Assembly (NCBI GenBank): GCA_002869425.1
Contig: PKSZ01000413.1
Coordinates: 1-5,239 of the forward strand
From: Marinilabiliales bacterium
GTDB taxonomy: Bacteria; Bacteroidota; Bacteroidia; Bacteroidales; BM523
Length of the DNA stretch: 5,239 nt
Direction of reading: 5' to 3'
Below are positions 1 through 5,239 of this stretch, piece by piece (the stretch's first letter is position 1; every line of letters starts with the position of its first letter). The notes below the pieces were generated by a model, which saw only the letters and a list, made by a program, of their open reading frames with translations, was not told the origin of the DNA and ran no database searches. Position numbers and translations under genes: made by a program.

Positions 1-640
1 GAGTAATTCTGGGCTCAAACTCATCTGTTCCACTACCAGGAATTACTTTTGATAATCCGGTTTTCATATTGGTATAATATACATTATCGTCCAGATCCCT
101 ATCGCTTGTATATACAATTAAATCACCTTCTGCATCTATATGTGGCTGAAAATCCACACTTTCATCGTTTGATGATAAATTTATTCGTTTGTTATTCTTC
201 AGATCAATCAATATCACATCTTCCACCCTGTTCCTGTCGCTTGAAAACACCAATTTTGTACCATCAGCATTCATTGAGACATCATGAGCCAGCTCATCAG
301 GAGCTGTAAGCCTGAATCCTTTATCCTGAGCCTGTGGGAAATAATATAAACTATCTTCAAGGCATAAAGCAATACTTGTATCAGAGGCCACATAAAAACT
401 ATAAATGGATCTTCCTGAATTCAGTATATCAGTTAAACTTACTACTCTTTTATCGGGAAAGATTTCCTCTGTAATATCGTATGTTGGCCTTAAAATGCCA
501 TCGATTTCTCTTTCATCCCTTGTATAAGCATTGACCAACTGAACCCTGAAATATGTATCTTTTTTATCAATATATACAATATTGCTATCTCTATCGGAAA
601 ACTGAGGATATTGCGCAGAAGTTAACTTCAGGCTTTTCAT
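1..640 (-). CDS. PD40/TolB-like beta-propeller protein, downstream fragment (runs off the left edge)
   Basis: Reading the minus strand from 673 to 2 gives 224 codons without a stop, in the same frame as the upstream propeller fragment that ends at the TAA at 676-674. The first ATG in this stretch is at 640-638, so as the sequence stands this part could only be made by reinitiation there or by read-through. The translation has clear PD40-type blades: one with YPQFSDRDSNIVYI, one with NADGTKLVFSSDRNR followed by VILIDLKNNKRINL, one with DFQPHIDAEGDLIVYTSDRD, and the start of another (DEFEPRIT) at the edge. PD40 blades usually occur in TolB-like or OmpA-linked periplasmic proteins; the C-terminus is outside the window, so a fused domain such as OmpA cannot be judged. 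There is no signal peptide of its own, which supports it being the second part of the broken upstream gene. The coding call is firm; independent expression is uncertain. Confidence 0.72.
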   Translation of the reverse strand, partial: MKSLKLTSAQYPQFSDRDSNIVYIDKKDTYFRVQLVNAYTRDEREIDGILRPTYDITEEIFPDKRVVSLTDILNSGRSIYSFYVASDTSIALCLEDSLYYFPQAQDKGFRLTAPDELAHDVSMNADGTKLVFSSDRNRVEDVILIDLKNNKRINLSSNDESVDFQPHIDAEGDLIVYTSDRDLDDNVYYTNMKTGLSKVIPGSGTDEFEPRIT

Positions 641-676
641 CTGGCGATTTGGAATATTGTATAAAGCTGATTTTTA
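641..676 (-). other. In-frame TAA and the link between the two propeller fragments
   Basis: The TAA at 676-674 is followed in the same frame by eleven sense codons (K S A L Y N I P N R Q) and then the ATG at 640-638. The stop falls in the turn between two strands of a PD40 blade, where one variable residue is expected, and no base gain or loss is needed to join the two parts. One substitution from AAA, GAA or CAA would create it. TAA ends at least five other genes in this window, so it is a normal stop codon here and not a reassigned one. Confidence 0.8.
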
Positions 677-1414
677 TCCAGAATCGTTGAATTTGCTAAA
701 CAGTATATACTCCCCATTGAAATTTGTAGATAAATATCCAAATTGACCCTCCTTGCCTGTTTGAATATTTTCAGATGTTTTATTTTGAATATCGTACATA
801 ACCAAATATTCTTTTTCGTCAAAAGTTGTTTCCTTGTATAAAATTTTAGTGCCATCACCACTAATACACGCCTGCTTATTTTTGTTTTTATCCGTAACTT
901 GAATTTGCTCGCCCCCATTGGTAATAAATAAAATAATATTACTATGCATATCGGGATTTTCAGGATCAGATCCTATCTCATACACAATCCTGGAGCCATC
1001 GTTACAAATACTGGGATTAAATTCATTTTTGATGGTGCCCGTAACCTGAGCCATTATCCTTTTCTCTACATCCGCCATATAAATATCTGTTAGCTGAAAC
1101 TGATCTGAAACTGTAAAAACCACATATCGCCCATTGCTTCTACTTAAATATGGTTGCGATTCAGAACCATTTACATTCAGTTGCAAGGCTACTTTTCGGT
1201 TATCTGGTGTAAAATAGAATAACTCTGAAATATCATCATACGAAACAGCTACAACAAAACTTTTGTTTTCTGCATATTGAATAGAAGTAACCTTCCCTTT
1301 CCTAGTTTTTTTTAATACCTTATTTACTGGAATTTCTTTAAAGAAAGGATTTTGAGCAAGCAGAAACACCGGAAGCAGCAAAAAACACGTTACTATGTAA
1401 TATATATTCCTCAA
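674..1414 (-). CDS. Secreted PD40/TolB-like beta-propeller protein, N-terminal part ended by an in-frame TAA
   Basis: The fragment has 246 residues. Residues 1-20 look like a type I signal peptide (Arg2, a hydrophobic stretch FLLLPVFLLA, probable cleavage before Gln21), so the product should be exported. PD40-like blades follow at about 88-125 (QPYLSRSNGRYVVF), 133-174 (NPSICNDGSRIVYEI) and 181-220 (ACISGDGTKILYKE), with a fourth starting near 227 (NFNGEYILFSKFNDSG) that is cut in mid-blade by the stop. The same frame completes that blade after the stop (KSALYNIPNRQMKSL), so the natural protein was probably at least 470 residues. The start is TTG at 1414-1412; no in-frame ATG lies upstream before the response regulator gene, and TTG places the signal peptide correctly. 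The family usually binds proteins or glycans in the periplasm or at the outer membrane; the specific role is unknown. It lies 71 bases after the response regulator gene. It could be listed as a pseudogene together with the fragment at 1-640. Confidence 0.75.
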   Translation of the reverse strand: MRNIYYIVTCFLLLPVFLLAQNPFFKEIPVNKVLKKTRKGKVTSIQYAENKSFVVAVSYDDISELFYFTPDNRKVALQLNVNGSESQPYLSRSNGRYVVFTVSDQFQLTDIYMADVEKRIMAQVTGTIKNEFNPSICNDGSRIVYEIGSDPENPDMHSNIILFITNGGEQIQVTDKNKNKQACISGDGTKILYKETTFDEKEYLVMYDIQNKTSENIQTGKEGQFGYLSTNFNGEYILFSKFNDSG

Positions 1415-1416
1415 TG

Positions 1417-1440
1417 CGGTAAATGTAATGATATTTACCG
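1417..1440. promoter_or_regulatory. Perfect 8-bp inverted repeat just before the TTG start of the propeller gene
   Basis: CGGTAAAT (1417-1424) and ATTTACCG (1433-1440) are exact reverse complements separated by 8 bases. On the transcribed strand the repeat ends two bases before the TTG start codon, so as RNA it would form a hairpin inside the ribosome-binding zone; as DNA it could be an operator for a dimeric regulator. There is no T-run after it, so it is a poor terminator for the response regulator gene. A weak promoter-like pair, TTTG at 1450-1447 and TACATTTA at 1427-1420 with 19 bases between, overlaps it. Confidence 0.45.
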
Positions 1441-1485
1441 ATGCAGCAAAACAACGGATAGTTAATAAAAACTTCTTCTTAATCG

Positions 1486-1884
1486 TTAATTCTTGGCTTC
1501 CTTTTTATCCAGAATAGAAATGATTTGTTTAATCAGTTTTCTGGGTTTAAATGGCTTTTGTATAAAACCCTGTACTTGGAAATTCACCAATTCTGCAGCA
1601 GCTTCCTTTCTACTCATTGCCGTTAGCATGATGACAGGAATTTTCTCTGTTTCTTTGTTAGCCCGAATATGCGATAAGACTTCAAACCCATTCATATCAG
1701 GCATCATAATGTCTAATACTATAATATCCGGAGTATACTCTTTTAAGTATATCAAACAATCATTACCACTATTTAATGTAATAATTTGTGATTCTTTTAA
1801 AACTTCCTTCAACAAACGAAGATTGATTTCAGAATCATCAACCGCCAGGATTGAATAATTTTTTAATTTGGACTTCTCTGTCAT
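1486..1884 (-). CDS. Single-domain response regulator (CheY-like receiver)
   Basis: The protein has 132 residues and is almost entirely one receiver domain. It shows the acidic pair Asp16-Asp17 (AVDDSEIN), the phosphoacceptor Asp58 in IIVLDIMMPDMNG, the switch Thr88 (MLTAMS) and the conserved Lys110 followed by Pro (QKPFKP). There is no DNA-binding or enzymatic output domain, so signalling must pass to a partner protein, or it serves in a phosphorelay. No histidine kinase is in the window. The ATG at 1884-1882 follows a purine-rich GAGGTG only two bases away, which is a close but plausible ribosome site. The gene has its own promoter (1903-1934) and starts a new transcription unit after the metal-cofactor-like operon. 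The propeller gene follows 71 bases later and may be co-transcribed. The family call is very firm; the pathway is unknown. Confidence 0.93.
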   Translation of the reverse strand: MTEKSKLKNYSILAVDDSEINLRLLKEVLKESQIITLNSGNDCLIYLKEYTPDIIVLDIMMPDMNGFEVLSHIRANKETEKIPVIMLTAMSRKEAAAELVNFQVQGFIQKPFKPRKLIKQIISILDKKEAKN

Positions 1885-1902
1885 TACACCTCATATTTGA
1901 TG

Positions 1903-1934
1903 CAAAATTAGTGTCCAATTTAAAATCAAACAAA
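1903..1934 (-). promoter_or_regulatory. Bacteroidota-type promoter for the response regulator gene
   Basis: On the minus strand TTTG (1934-1931) is followed by 20 bases and then TAATTTTG (1910-1903). This fits the TTTG-N19-21-TAnnTTTG consensus known for the primary sigma factor of Bacteroides and relatives. A transcript starting a few bases later would have a leader of roughly 10-17 bases before the ATG at 1884. Both boxes and the spacing match, which is strong for a hand-read promoter, though AT-rich DNA gives some chance matches. Confidence 0.65.
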
Positions 1935-1970
1935 TCATATTATATGAATTGTATCATATTTTGATATGAT
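1934..1970. promoter_or_regulatory. Two adjacent AT-rich palindromes (four ATCATAT half-sites) upstream of the promoter
   Basis: Plus-strand ATCATAT occurs at 1934-1940 and 1953-1959, and its reverse complement ATATGA(T) at 1942-1947 and 1964-1970. They form palindrome A (TCATATTATATGA, 1935-1947) and palindrome B (ATCATAT-TTTG-ATATGAT, 1953-1970). The centres are about 20 bases apart, close to two helical turns. Palindrome A abuts the TTTG box of the response regulator promoter, a position suited to an activator or repressor. The stems contain almost no G or C, so they would be weak as terminators of the upstream operon. Confidence 0.45.
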
Positions 1971-1980
1971 TGAAACCAGA

Positions 1981-2187
1981 TTATACAGTCTCTTTTTTGA
2001 GGGTATTTTCATCCAAGCCATGTAATCCAATCTTGTATCCTTTGCTGTTATAGCCAGTTTTCACAATATTTTTTCCTTCACAGGCACTAATTCCTGTCCA
2101 CTTACAATTTTCACAATGTTTCAGCCCATTGATCTGAACTCCCCAGCATTCATCACCGGATAATTTAGAAGTATCTACTTTTCTCAT
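1981..2187 (-). CDS. Small four-cysteine protein, unknown function
   Basis: I do not recognise this 68-residue protein as a named family. It has four cysteines, Cys14, Cys25, Cys28 and Cys36, spaced C-x10-C-x2-C-x7-C, with the central piece HCENCKWTGISACEGKNI and a Gly/Lys-rich tail (TGYNSKGYKIGLHG). Such a pattern could hold a zinc ion or an Fe-S cluster. There is no signal peptide or membrane segment, so it should be cytoplasmic. It is the last gene of the operon, 22 bases after the MBL-fold gene. Its position after NifX-like and Mrp-like genes makes a role in metal or Fe-S handling plausible, but that is inference. The ATG at 2187-2185 is the only sensible start and gives the whole conserved-looking core; no Shine-Dalgarno is seen. 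Confidence 0.75.
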   Translation of the reverse strand: MRKVDTSKLSGDECWGVQINGLKHCENCKWTGISACEGKNIVKTGYNSKGYKIGLHGLDENTLKKETV

Positions 2188-2209
2188 AAGAACAAATTTA
2201 CTATTTGAA

Positions 2210-2986
2210 TTAGAAATATAAAATATCTCCTGTTTTCATTACAGAAATATCAAAAGCATTATAAAATTCAATCATTGCTTCAAAAGACACACAATGCGAA
2301 GGATATACTCTTTTCACATTCTCATTTTTTAAATACTCAATTACTTGCATGGTATTGGAATCTCTGCATTTTAAATGAAATCCTCCAAGTATTGCATGTA
2401 TTTTACTGATTCCTGTTACATTCTTTGCATGCTCTAATGTATTGCATATGCCTGCATGACCGCAGCCGGTAACAACAACCAATCCATTTTTTGTAACAAC
2501 AGCAATTGCTGAATCATCAGGGACTATATCCACCAAACCTTTGCTATCTGTAAAATCTGATGTTGATCCTGAAGAATTATCTTTTCGAGGTATCTCTCCC
2601 AAAAAATAAATCTTTTCCGACAATTGAAGGGGCTCTCTGGAATATTGAATGTCAAATTTTTGCTCTGCTTCTTCCCTACCAATGTTTAAACCCAGGTATC
2701 GTAAATCTCTTTTATTAAACCTACTGGTAAATACTTCCGGATGACATACCAATCTTTTGTTATCAAGATACCTTAGTCCATTACCATGATCATAATGACC
2801 GTGGCTTAGAACAACCAGCTCTATTTCATTGATGTCTATATCCAATTTTTCTGCATTCCTGAGAAATAAATCAGAACTTCCTGTATCAAAAAGGAGTTCA
2901 ATATCTTCTTCAATCAGGTATGAAACACCATGTTCAGCCTGTAGATACTTACCTGCAACATTATCACACAATACAGTCAATTTCAT
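2210..2986 (-). CDS. MBL-fold metallo-hydrolase (COG1237 type)
   Basis: The protein has 258 residues, the usual length for this group. It carries the metal-binding signature HGHYDH at 62-67 (VVLSHGHYDHGNG), preceded by the strand-turn LLFDTG at 31-36. Further ligands and family marks are the DDSAIAV segment at 157-163, TGCGHAGICNT at 173-183 (His177), GGFHL at 201-205 and YPSHC at 228-232 (His231). The TGC-x-H-x-GI and GGFHL blocks point to the COG1237 branch, which includes archaeal proteins annotated as dihydropterin ribofuranosyl-aminobenzene phosphate synthases; I do not transfer that activity. The active site looks complete for two metal ions, and the enzyme should be cytoplasmic. It lies 14 bases after the DUF1573 gene and 22 bases before the small Cys protein, which fits one operon. 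The substrate is unknown; a link to a cofactor or metal-cluster system is inferred from neighbours only. Confidence 0.9.
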   Translation of the reverse strand: MKLTVLCDNVAGKYLQAEHGVSYLIEEDIELLFDTGSSDLFLRNAEKLDIDINEIELVVLSHGHYDHGNGLRYLDNKRLVCHPEVFTSRFNKRDLRYLGLNIGREEAEQKFDIQYSREPLQLSEKIYFLGEIPRKDNSSGSTSDFTDSKGLVDIVPDDSAIAVVTKNGLVVVTGCGHAGICNTLEHAKNVTGISKIHAILGGFHLKCRDSNTMQVIEYLKNENVKRVYPSHCVSFEAMIEFYNAFDISVMKTGDILYF

Positions 2987-3000
2987 TTCACAATACTTTT

Positions 3001-3384
3001 TTATTCAACTTTTCCTTTAATCATAAGTCTTACAGAATTGGTTAATGCATTTGAATATACGGTAACAGACTTTGTAAAAGCACCCAACCTGTTTGTATTA
3101 TATTCGACAATGATACTATCTTTTGCACCCGGAGCTACAGGTGTTTTAGGCCATGCAGGAACAGTACAACCACAACTTGATTTACAATTACTTAACACCA
3201 AAGGTGAATCTCCTGTATTTTGAAATATAAAAACACATTTACCATCACCTCCTTTTTGTATGGATCCATAATCGTGTAAAGTTTTCGCAAACTCAATTTC
3301 TGCACCTGAATTTACTTTAGCTTCCTGTGAAAAACAAGGATACATTACAAGCACCGCAAATAAAGTAATCACCAAACTTTTCAT
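3001..3384 (-). CDS. Exported DUF1573 domain protein
   Basis: The product has 127 residues starting at the ATG at 3384-3382. This start gives a good signal peptide (Lys2, hydrophobic LVITLFAVLVM, probable cleavage before Gln20 in CFSQEA) and lies 10 bases after the Mrp stop. A start 17 codons upstream would overlap the Mrp gene by 41 bases and bury the signal peptide. The mature part matches DUF1573, a beta-sandwich domain common in Bacteroidota: HDYGSIQKGGDG, FIFQNTGDSPLVLSN, SSCGCTVPAWPKTPVAPGAK and the GAFTKSVTVYSNA strand. Cys67, Cys71 and Cys73 form a C-x3-CGC group that could form disulfides or bind metal. MYPC at 14-17 is not a proper lipobox, so a soluble periplasmic protein is more likely than a lipoprotein. 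The function of the family is not known. Its place between cytoplasmic metal-protein genes is unusual. Confidence 0.88.
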   Translation of the reverse strand: MKSLVITLFAVLVMYPCFSQEAKVNSGAEIEFAKTLHDYGSIQKGGDGKCVFIFQNTGDSPLVLSNCKSSCGCTVPAWPKTPVAPGAKDSIIVEYNTNRLGAFTKSVTVYSNALTNSVRLMIKGKVE

Positions 3385-3394
3385 AATCTTTAAA

Positions 3395-4186
3395 TTAATT
3401 GCATTGATTAATAATCTGCAATGAGATCTTATCAAAAACTGATTTTACAATCTCATTTTGATTTAGATATTCAGGTTTTCCCAGATCACCAGCATCACAA
3501 ATATCCTTTACAATCGGTATCTGACCAAGTAATTCAATACCCAGCTCTTTTGCAATTGCATTTCCGCCTCCTTCTCCAAAAAGAAAATATTTTTCATCCG
3601 GATGGCTTGCAGGAACAAAATATGACATATTTTCAATCACACCAAAAACCGGAACATTGATATCTTCTTTTAAAAACATATTGGCTGCTTTTCGAACGTC
3701 AGCCAATGCAACATTTTGAGGGGTTGTAACCAACAATGATCCTGCAATATGCAATTTTTGAATAATGGTTAATTGAATATCACTTGTACCCGGGGGTAAA
3801 TCAATTACCAGAAACTCATTTTCCTGCCAATCTGTAGTTTCTAATAACTGTGTTAATGTATTAGAAGCCATAGGCCCGCGCCATATAAGCGCATCTTTAC
3901 CATTAACAAAAAAACCAATTGATAAAATATCAATTCCAAACTTGTTTACAGGTCTGATTAATTGCTTTCCTTCTCGTTCAATTATCTGTGCTGCAGTATT
4001 TTCCAAGCCAAACATTACAGGAACTGAAGGGCCAAAAATATCGGCATCCAGTAAAGCTGTTTTTTTACCTTGTGCAGATAATGACAAAGCCAAATTTGCA
4101 GCAACTGTAGATTTTCCAACACCACCTTTACCTGATGCAACCAATATTACCTTTCCCAATCCATCAATATTCAATTTTTCCATCAT
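3395..4186 (-). CDS. Mrp/NBP35-family P-loop ATPase, short form without CxxC
   Basis: The protein has 263 residues. The deviant Walker A GKGGVGKST is at 19-27, the switch I region LLDADIFGPSVP at 45-56, the family segment IWRGPMASN at 101-109, and Walker B/switch II LVIDLPPGTSD at 126-136, followed by TTPQNVALADVRK at 154-166. These identify the Mrp/ApbC/NBP35 group of SIMIBI ATPases, which bind and transfer Fe-S clusters. Two things differ from the textbook form. The N-terminal MIP18-like (DUF59) domain of about 100 residues is absent, as the P-loop starts at residue 19. The CxxC usually found after ENMS is replaced by ENMSYFVPASHPDEKYFLFG (185-204), leaving only Cys230 and Cys262. It sits between the NifX-like gene (9-base gap) and the DUF1573 gene (10-base gap). 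This pairing suggests work on a metal-sulfur cofactor together with the NifX-like protein. Two Met codons begin the frame (4186 and 4183); either may be used. Confidence 0.92.
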   Translation of the reverse strand: MMEKLNIDGLGKVILVASGKGGVGKSTVAANLALSLSAQGKKTALLDADIFGPSVPVMFGLENTAAQIIEREGKQLIRPVNKFGIDILSIGFFVNGKDALIWRGPMASNTLTQLLETTDWQENEFLVIDLPPGTSDIQLTIIQKLHIAGSLLVTTPQNVALADVRKAANMFLKEDINVPVFGVIENMSYFVPASHPDEKYFLFGEGGGNAIAKELGIELLGQIPIVKDICDAGDLGKPEYLNQNEIVKSVFDKISLQIINQCN

Positions 4187-4195
4187 TTATAAATT

Positions 4196-4522
4196 TTATT
4201 TCTTAACGTATTTATCATAGGCTTCTTTTACAGATATTTCACCTGCATTCATAATAATTTTCATATTGCTTTTTTCAATAACCTGCATAGCTTTAGGACC
4301 TATATCTCCGCCGGTAATTAACATATTTGATTCGGTTTCCAATATGGTTTGTCCAGCCTGTATTCCAGCGCCATGACCAGCATTTTTATTTATTTTATTT
4401 GACAACCATGTAAATTCATCAGAATCCTGATTATAAACCAAAAAGCCATAAGCTCTTCCTAACCTGGAATCAATAGTAGATTCCCAATTTTCATTTTTTT
4501 GTACTGCGAAAATAATTTTCAT
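4196..4522 (-). CDS. NifX/ORP-like dinitrogenase iron-molybdenum cofactor family protein
   Basis: The protein has 108 residues and makes up one complete domain of the Nitro_FeMo-Co family (NifX, NafY, C-terminal NifB, ORP, MTH1175-like). Recognisable blocks are MKIIFAVQ at the N-terminus, the IDSRLGRAYGFLVY segment at 17-30 (usual form FGRA), NAGHGAGIQAGQTI at 47-60 and LITGGDIGPKAMQVI at 68-82. It has no cysteine at all, in keeping with ORP, where as I recall the Mo-Cu-sulfide cluster is held without covalent bonds; His50 is a candidate ligand. No nitrogenase gene is visible, so a role in nitrogen fixation is not implied. Its ATG overlaps the stop of the MFS gene in an ATGA (4522-4519), which suggests translational coupling, and the Mrp ATPase follows after 9 bases. 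Members of this family next to Mrp ATPases are thought to carry or store metal-sulfur cofactors. Confidence 0.9.
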   Translation of the reverse strand: MKIIFAVQKNENWESTIDSRLGRAYGFLVYNQDSDEFTWLSNKINKNAGHGAGIQAGQTILETESNMLITGGDIGPKAMQVIEKSNMKIIMNAGEISVKEAYDKYVKK

Positions 4523-5239
4523 ACCGATTTATTTTTAACATTTTTATTTTTTATTGTTAGATAAGCAGCAAAAGGAATAGAGCCAAGCGAAACAAAACAT
4601 GATAATATCATCATACTATGAAGTCCGAGCTTATCGCCTAATAAGCTAACCAAAATTACAGTCAAGGCCGATATCAAATGAGAAATCATAAAATAGATTC
4701 CATTCATATACCCAGCTTTGCCCGTATTTATTTTATTGATTAATGAAAGAAGAATAGGGTTGGTTGCAAAAAGTGTTAACCCAATCATAATCAATACAAA
4801 AAAGAACATAACACCTGAAGTAATAAAAAAGAAGATGAGCGAAATTGGTGTCAATATAGTAATGATTAACAATGCAGTTCTTTCATTAAACTTATCTGAA
4901 AAATTTCCTGCCAATAAAGCACCAGCAGCACCTGCAAGCTGAAGAACAGACAATGCGATTCCTCCCTGCCATAGGTTGGTTTCCAATTCATAAACATAGC
5001 TTGGCAGATATAAAACCAGTGAAGACTTTATCAAAGCCCTGAATAGCACAATACCAATTATGATAACAAAAAGTTCTGTCAGTAATTTTTTTTCTCCTTT
5101 GGGTAATTTTTTCATTAATTCTGATCTATCAGGCTTTTTAGCTGGATACTTCTTAAGAATAAATAGCATATATCCAGAAGCCAAAATGCTAAAAGGAATT
5201 AACCTATAAACACCCTCTAGAGACCAGAGAGATACAGCA
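4519..5239 (-). CDS. MFS transporter, C-terminal part (start outside the window)
   Basis: The frame is open from the right edge (first full codon at 5238) to TGA at 4521-4519, giving 239 visible residues; no true start is in view, and the TTG at 5184 lies inside a membrane segment. The visible part has one helix near the edge (VYRLIPFSILASGYMLFIL), a basic loop (KKYPAKKPDRSELMKKLPKGEKK), then six hydrophobic segments, which fits TM6, the central loop and TM7-12 of a 12-helix major facilitator. The loop GNFSDKFNER after the second of these six has the G-x3-D-x2-x-x-R pattern of MFS motif A repeated in the second half. The general look is close to the fosmidomycin-resistance (FSR) type exporters, but the substrate cannot be read. 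The ATGA overlap with the NifX-like gene suggests that transport is linked to the metal-cofactor-like system, for example of an oxyanion or metal ligand; that is speculation. Confidence 0.85.
   Translation of the reverse strand, partial: AVSLWSLEGVYRLIPFSILASGYMLFILKKYPAKKPDRSELMKKLPKGEKKLLTELFVIIIGIVLFRALIKSSLVLYLPSYVYELETNLWQGGIALSVLQLAGAAGALLAGNFSDKFNERTALLIITILTPISLIFFFITSGVMFFFVLIMIGLTLFATNPILLSLINKINTGKAGYMNGIYFMISHLISALTVILVSLLGDKLGLHSMMILSCFVSLGSIPFAAYLTIKNKNVKNKSV

Noticed and set aside
49..309. Plus-strand open frame of 86 codons
   Set aside because: It is antisense to the propeller coding frame, has no family resemblance, and the minus-strand translation here shows clear PD40 blades.
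674..676. Reassigned TAA codon (alternative genetic code)
   Set aside because: TAA properly ends the response regulator, Cys protein, MBL, DUF1573, Mrp and NifX-like genes, so it is a standard stop here.
637..918. Minus-strand open frame of 93 codons
   Set aside because: It is in a different frame from the propeller gene that covers the same bases, and its product has low-complexity, Lys/Ile-rich composition without motifs.
1493..1858. Plus-strand open frame of 121 codons
   Set aside because: It is the antisense shadow of the receiver-domain gene, whose catalytic residues are all in place on the minus strand.
1935..1970. Rho-independent terminator after the operon
   Set aside because: The palindromes are almost pure A/T, and palindrome B is not followed by a T-run; a regulatory site is a better reading, although weak termination cannot be excluded.
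3385..3435. Longer start for the DUF1573 gene at 3435
   Set aside because: It would overlap the Mrp gene by 41 bases and put 17 extra residues before an otherwise good signal peptide.
4196..4522. Evidence for nitrogen fixation from the NifX-like gene
   Set aside because: The family is widespread outside nitrogen fixers, and no nif structural or assembly gene is in the window.
4718..4942. Plus-strand open frame of 74 codons
   Set aside because: It is antisense to membrane helices of the MFS gene; such shadows are common opposite hydrophobic coding sequence.

Overview
The window is AT-rich DNA in which every supported gene lies on the minus strand, so transcription runs from right (5239) to left (1). 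Several traits point to a member of the Bacteroidota, probably an anaerobe or facultative anaerobe: a promoter of the form TTTG-N20-TAnnTTTG, a DUF1573 protein, signal peptides that end just before Gln, an Mrp ATPase of the type I associate with this phylum, weak Shine-Dalgarno sequences and short intergenic gaps. This assignment is an inference. No RNA gene, insertion sequence, CRISPR array or integrase was seen.

Right block (1981-5239): six closely packed genes that look like one operon. In transcription order they are an MFS transporter (its start lies outside the window), a NifX/ORP-like cofactor protein (ATGA overlap with the MFS stop), a short Mrp/NBP35-type P-loop ATPase (9-base gap), an exported DUF1573 protein (10-base gap), an MBL-fold hydrolase of the COG1237 type (14-base gap) and a 68-residue four-cysteine protein (22-base gap). 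NifX-like plus Mrp-like proteins recall the ORP (orange protein) systems of anaerobes, which handle a metal-sulfide cluster. The MBL enzyme and small Cys protein could be partners. This may be a little-described Bacteroidota version of such a metal-cofactor module, but its function is not proven by the sequence.

Middle (1885-1980): the only intergenic gap with clear regulatory structure. It holds a near-perfect Bacteroidota promoter for the next gene. Directly upstream are two AT-rich palindromes whose centres lie about 20 bases apart and which are built from four alternating ATCATAT half-sites.

Left block (1-1884): a stand-alone receiver-domain response regulator, then after 71 bases (with a perfect 8-bp inverted repeat at their end) a secreted PD40/TolB-like beta-propeller protein. 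The propeller gene begins at a TTG codon and is cut by an in-frame TAA at 674-676. The same frame stays open, and still encodes propeller blades, from 673 to the left edge. It is therefore either a recently broken gene, a sequence error, or a read-through/reinitiation case.
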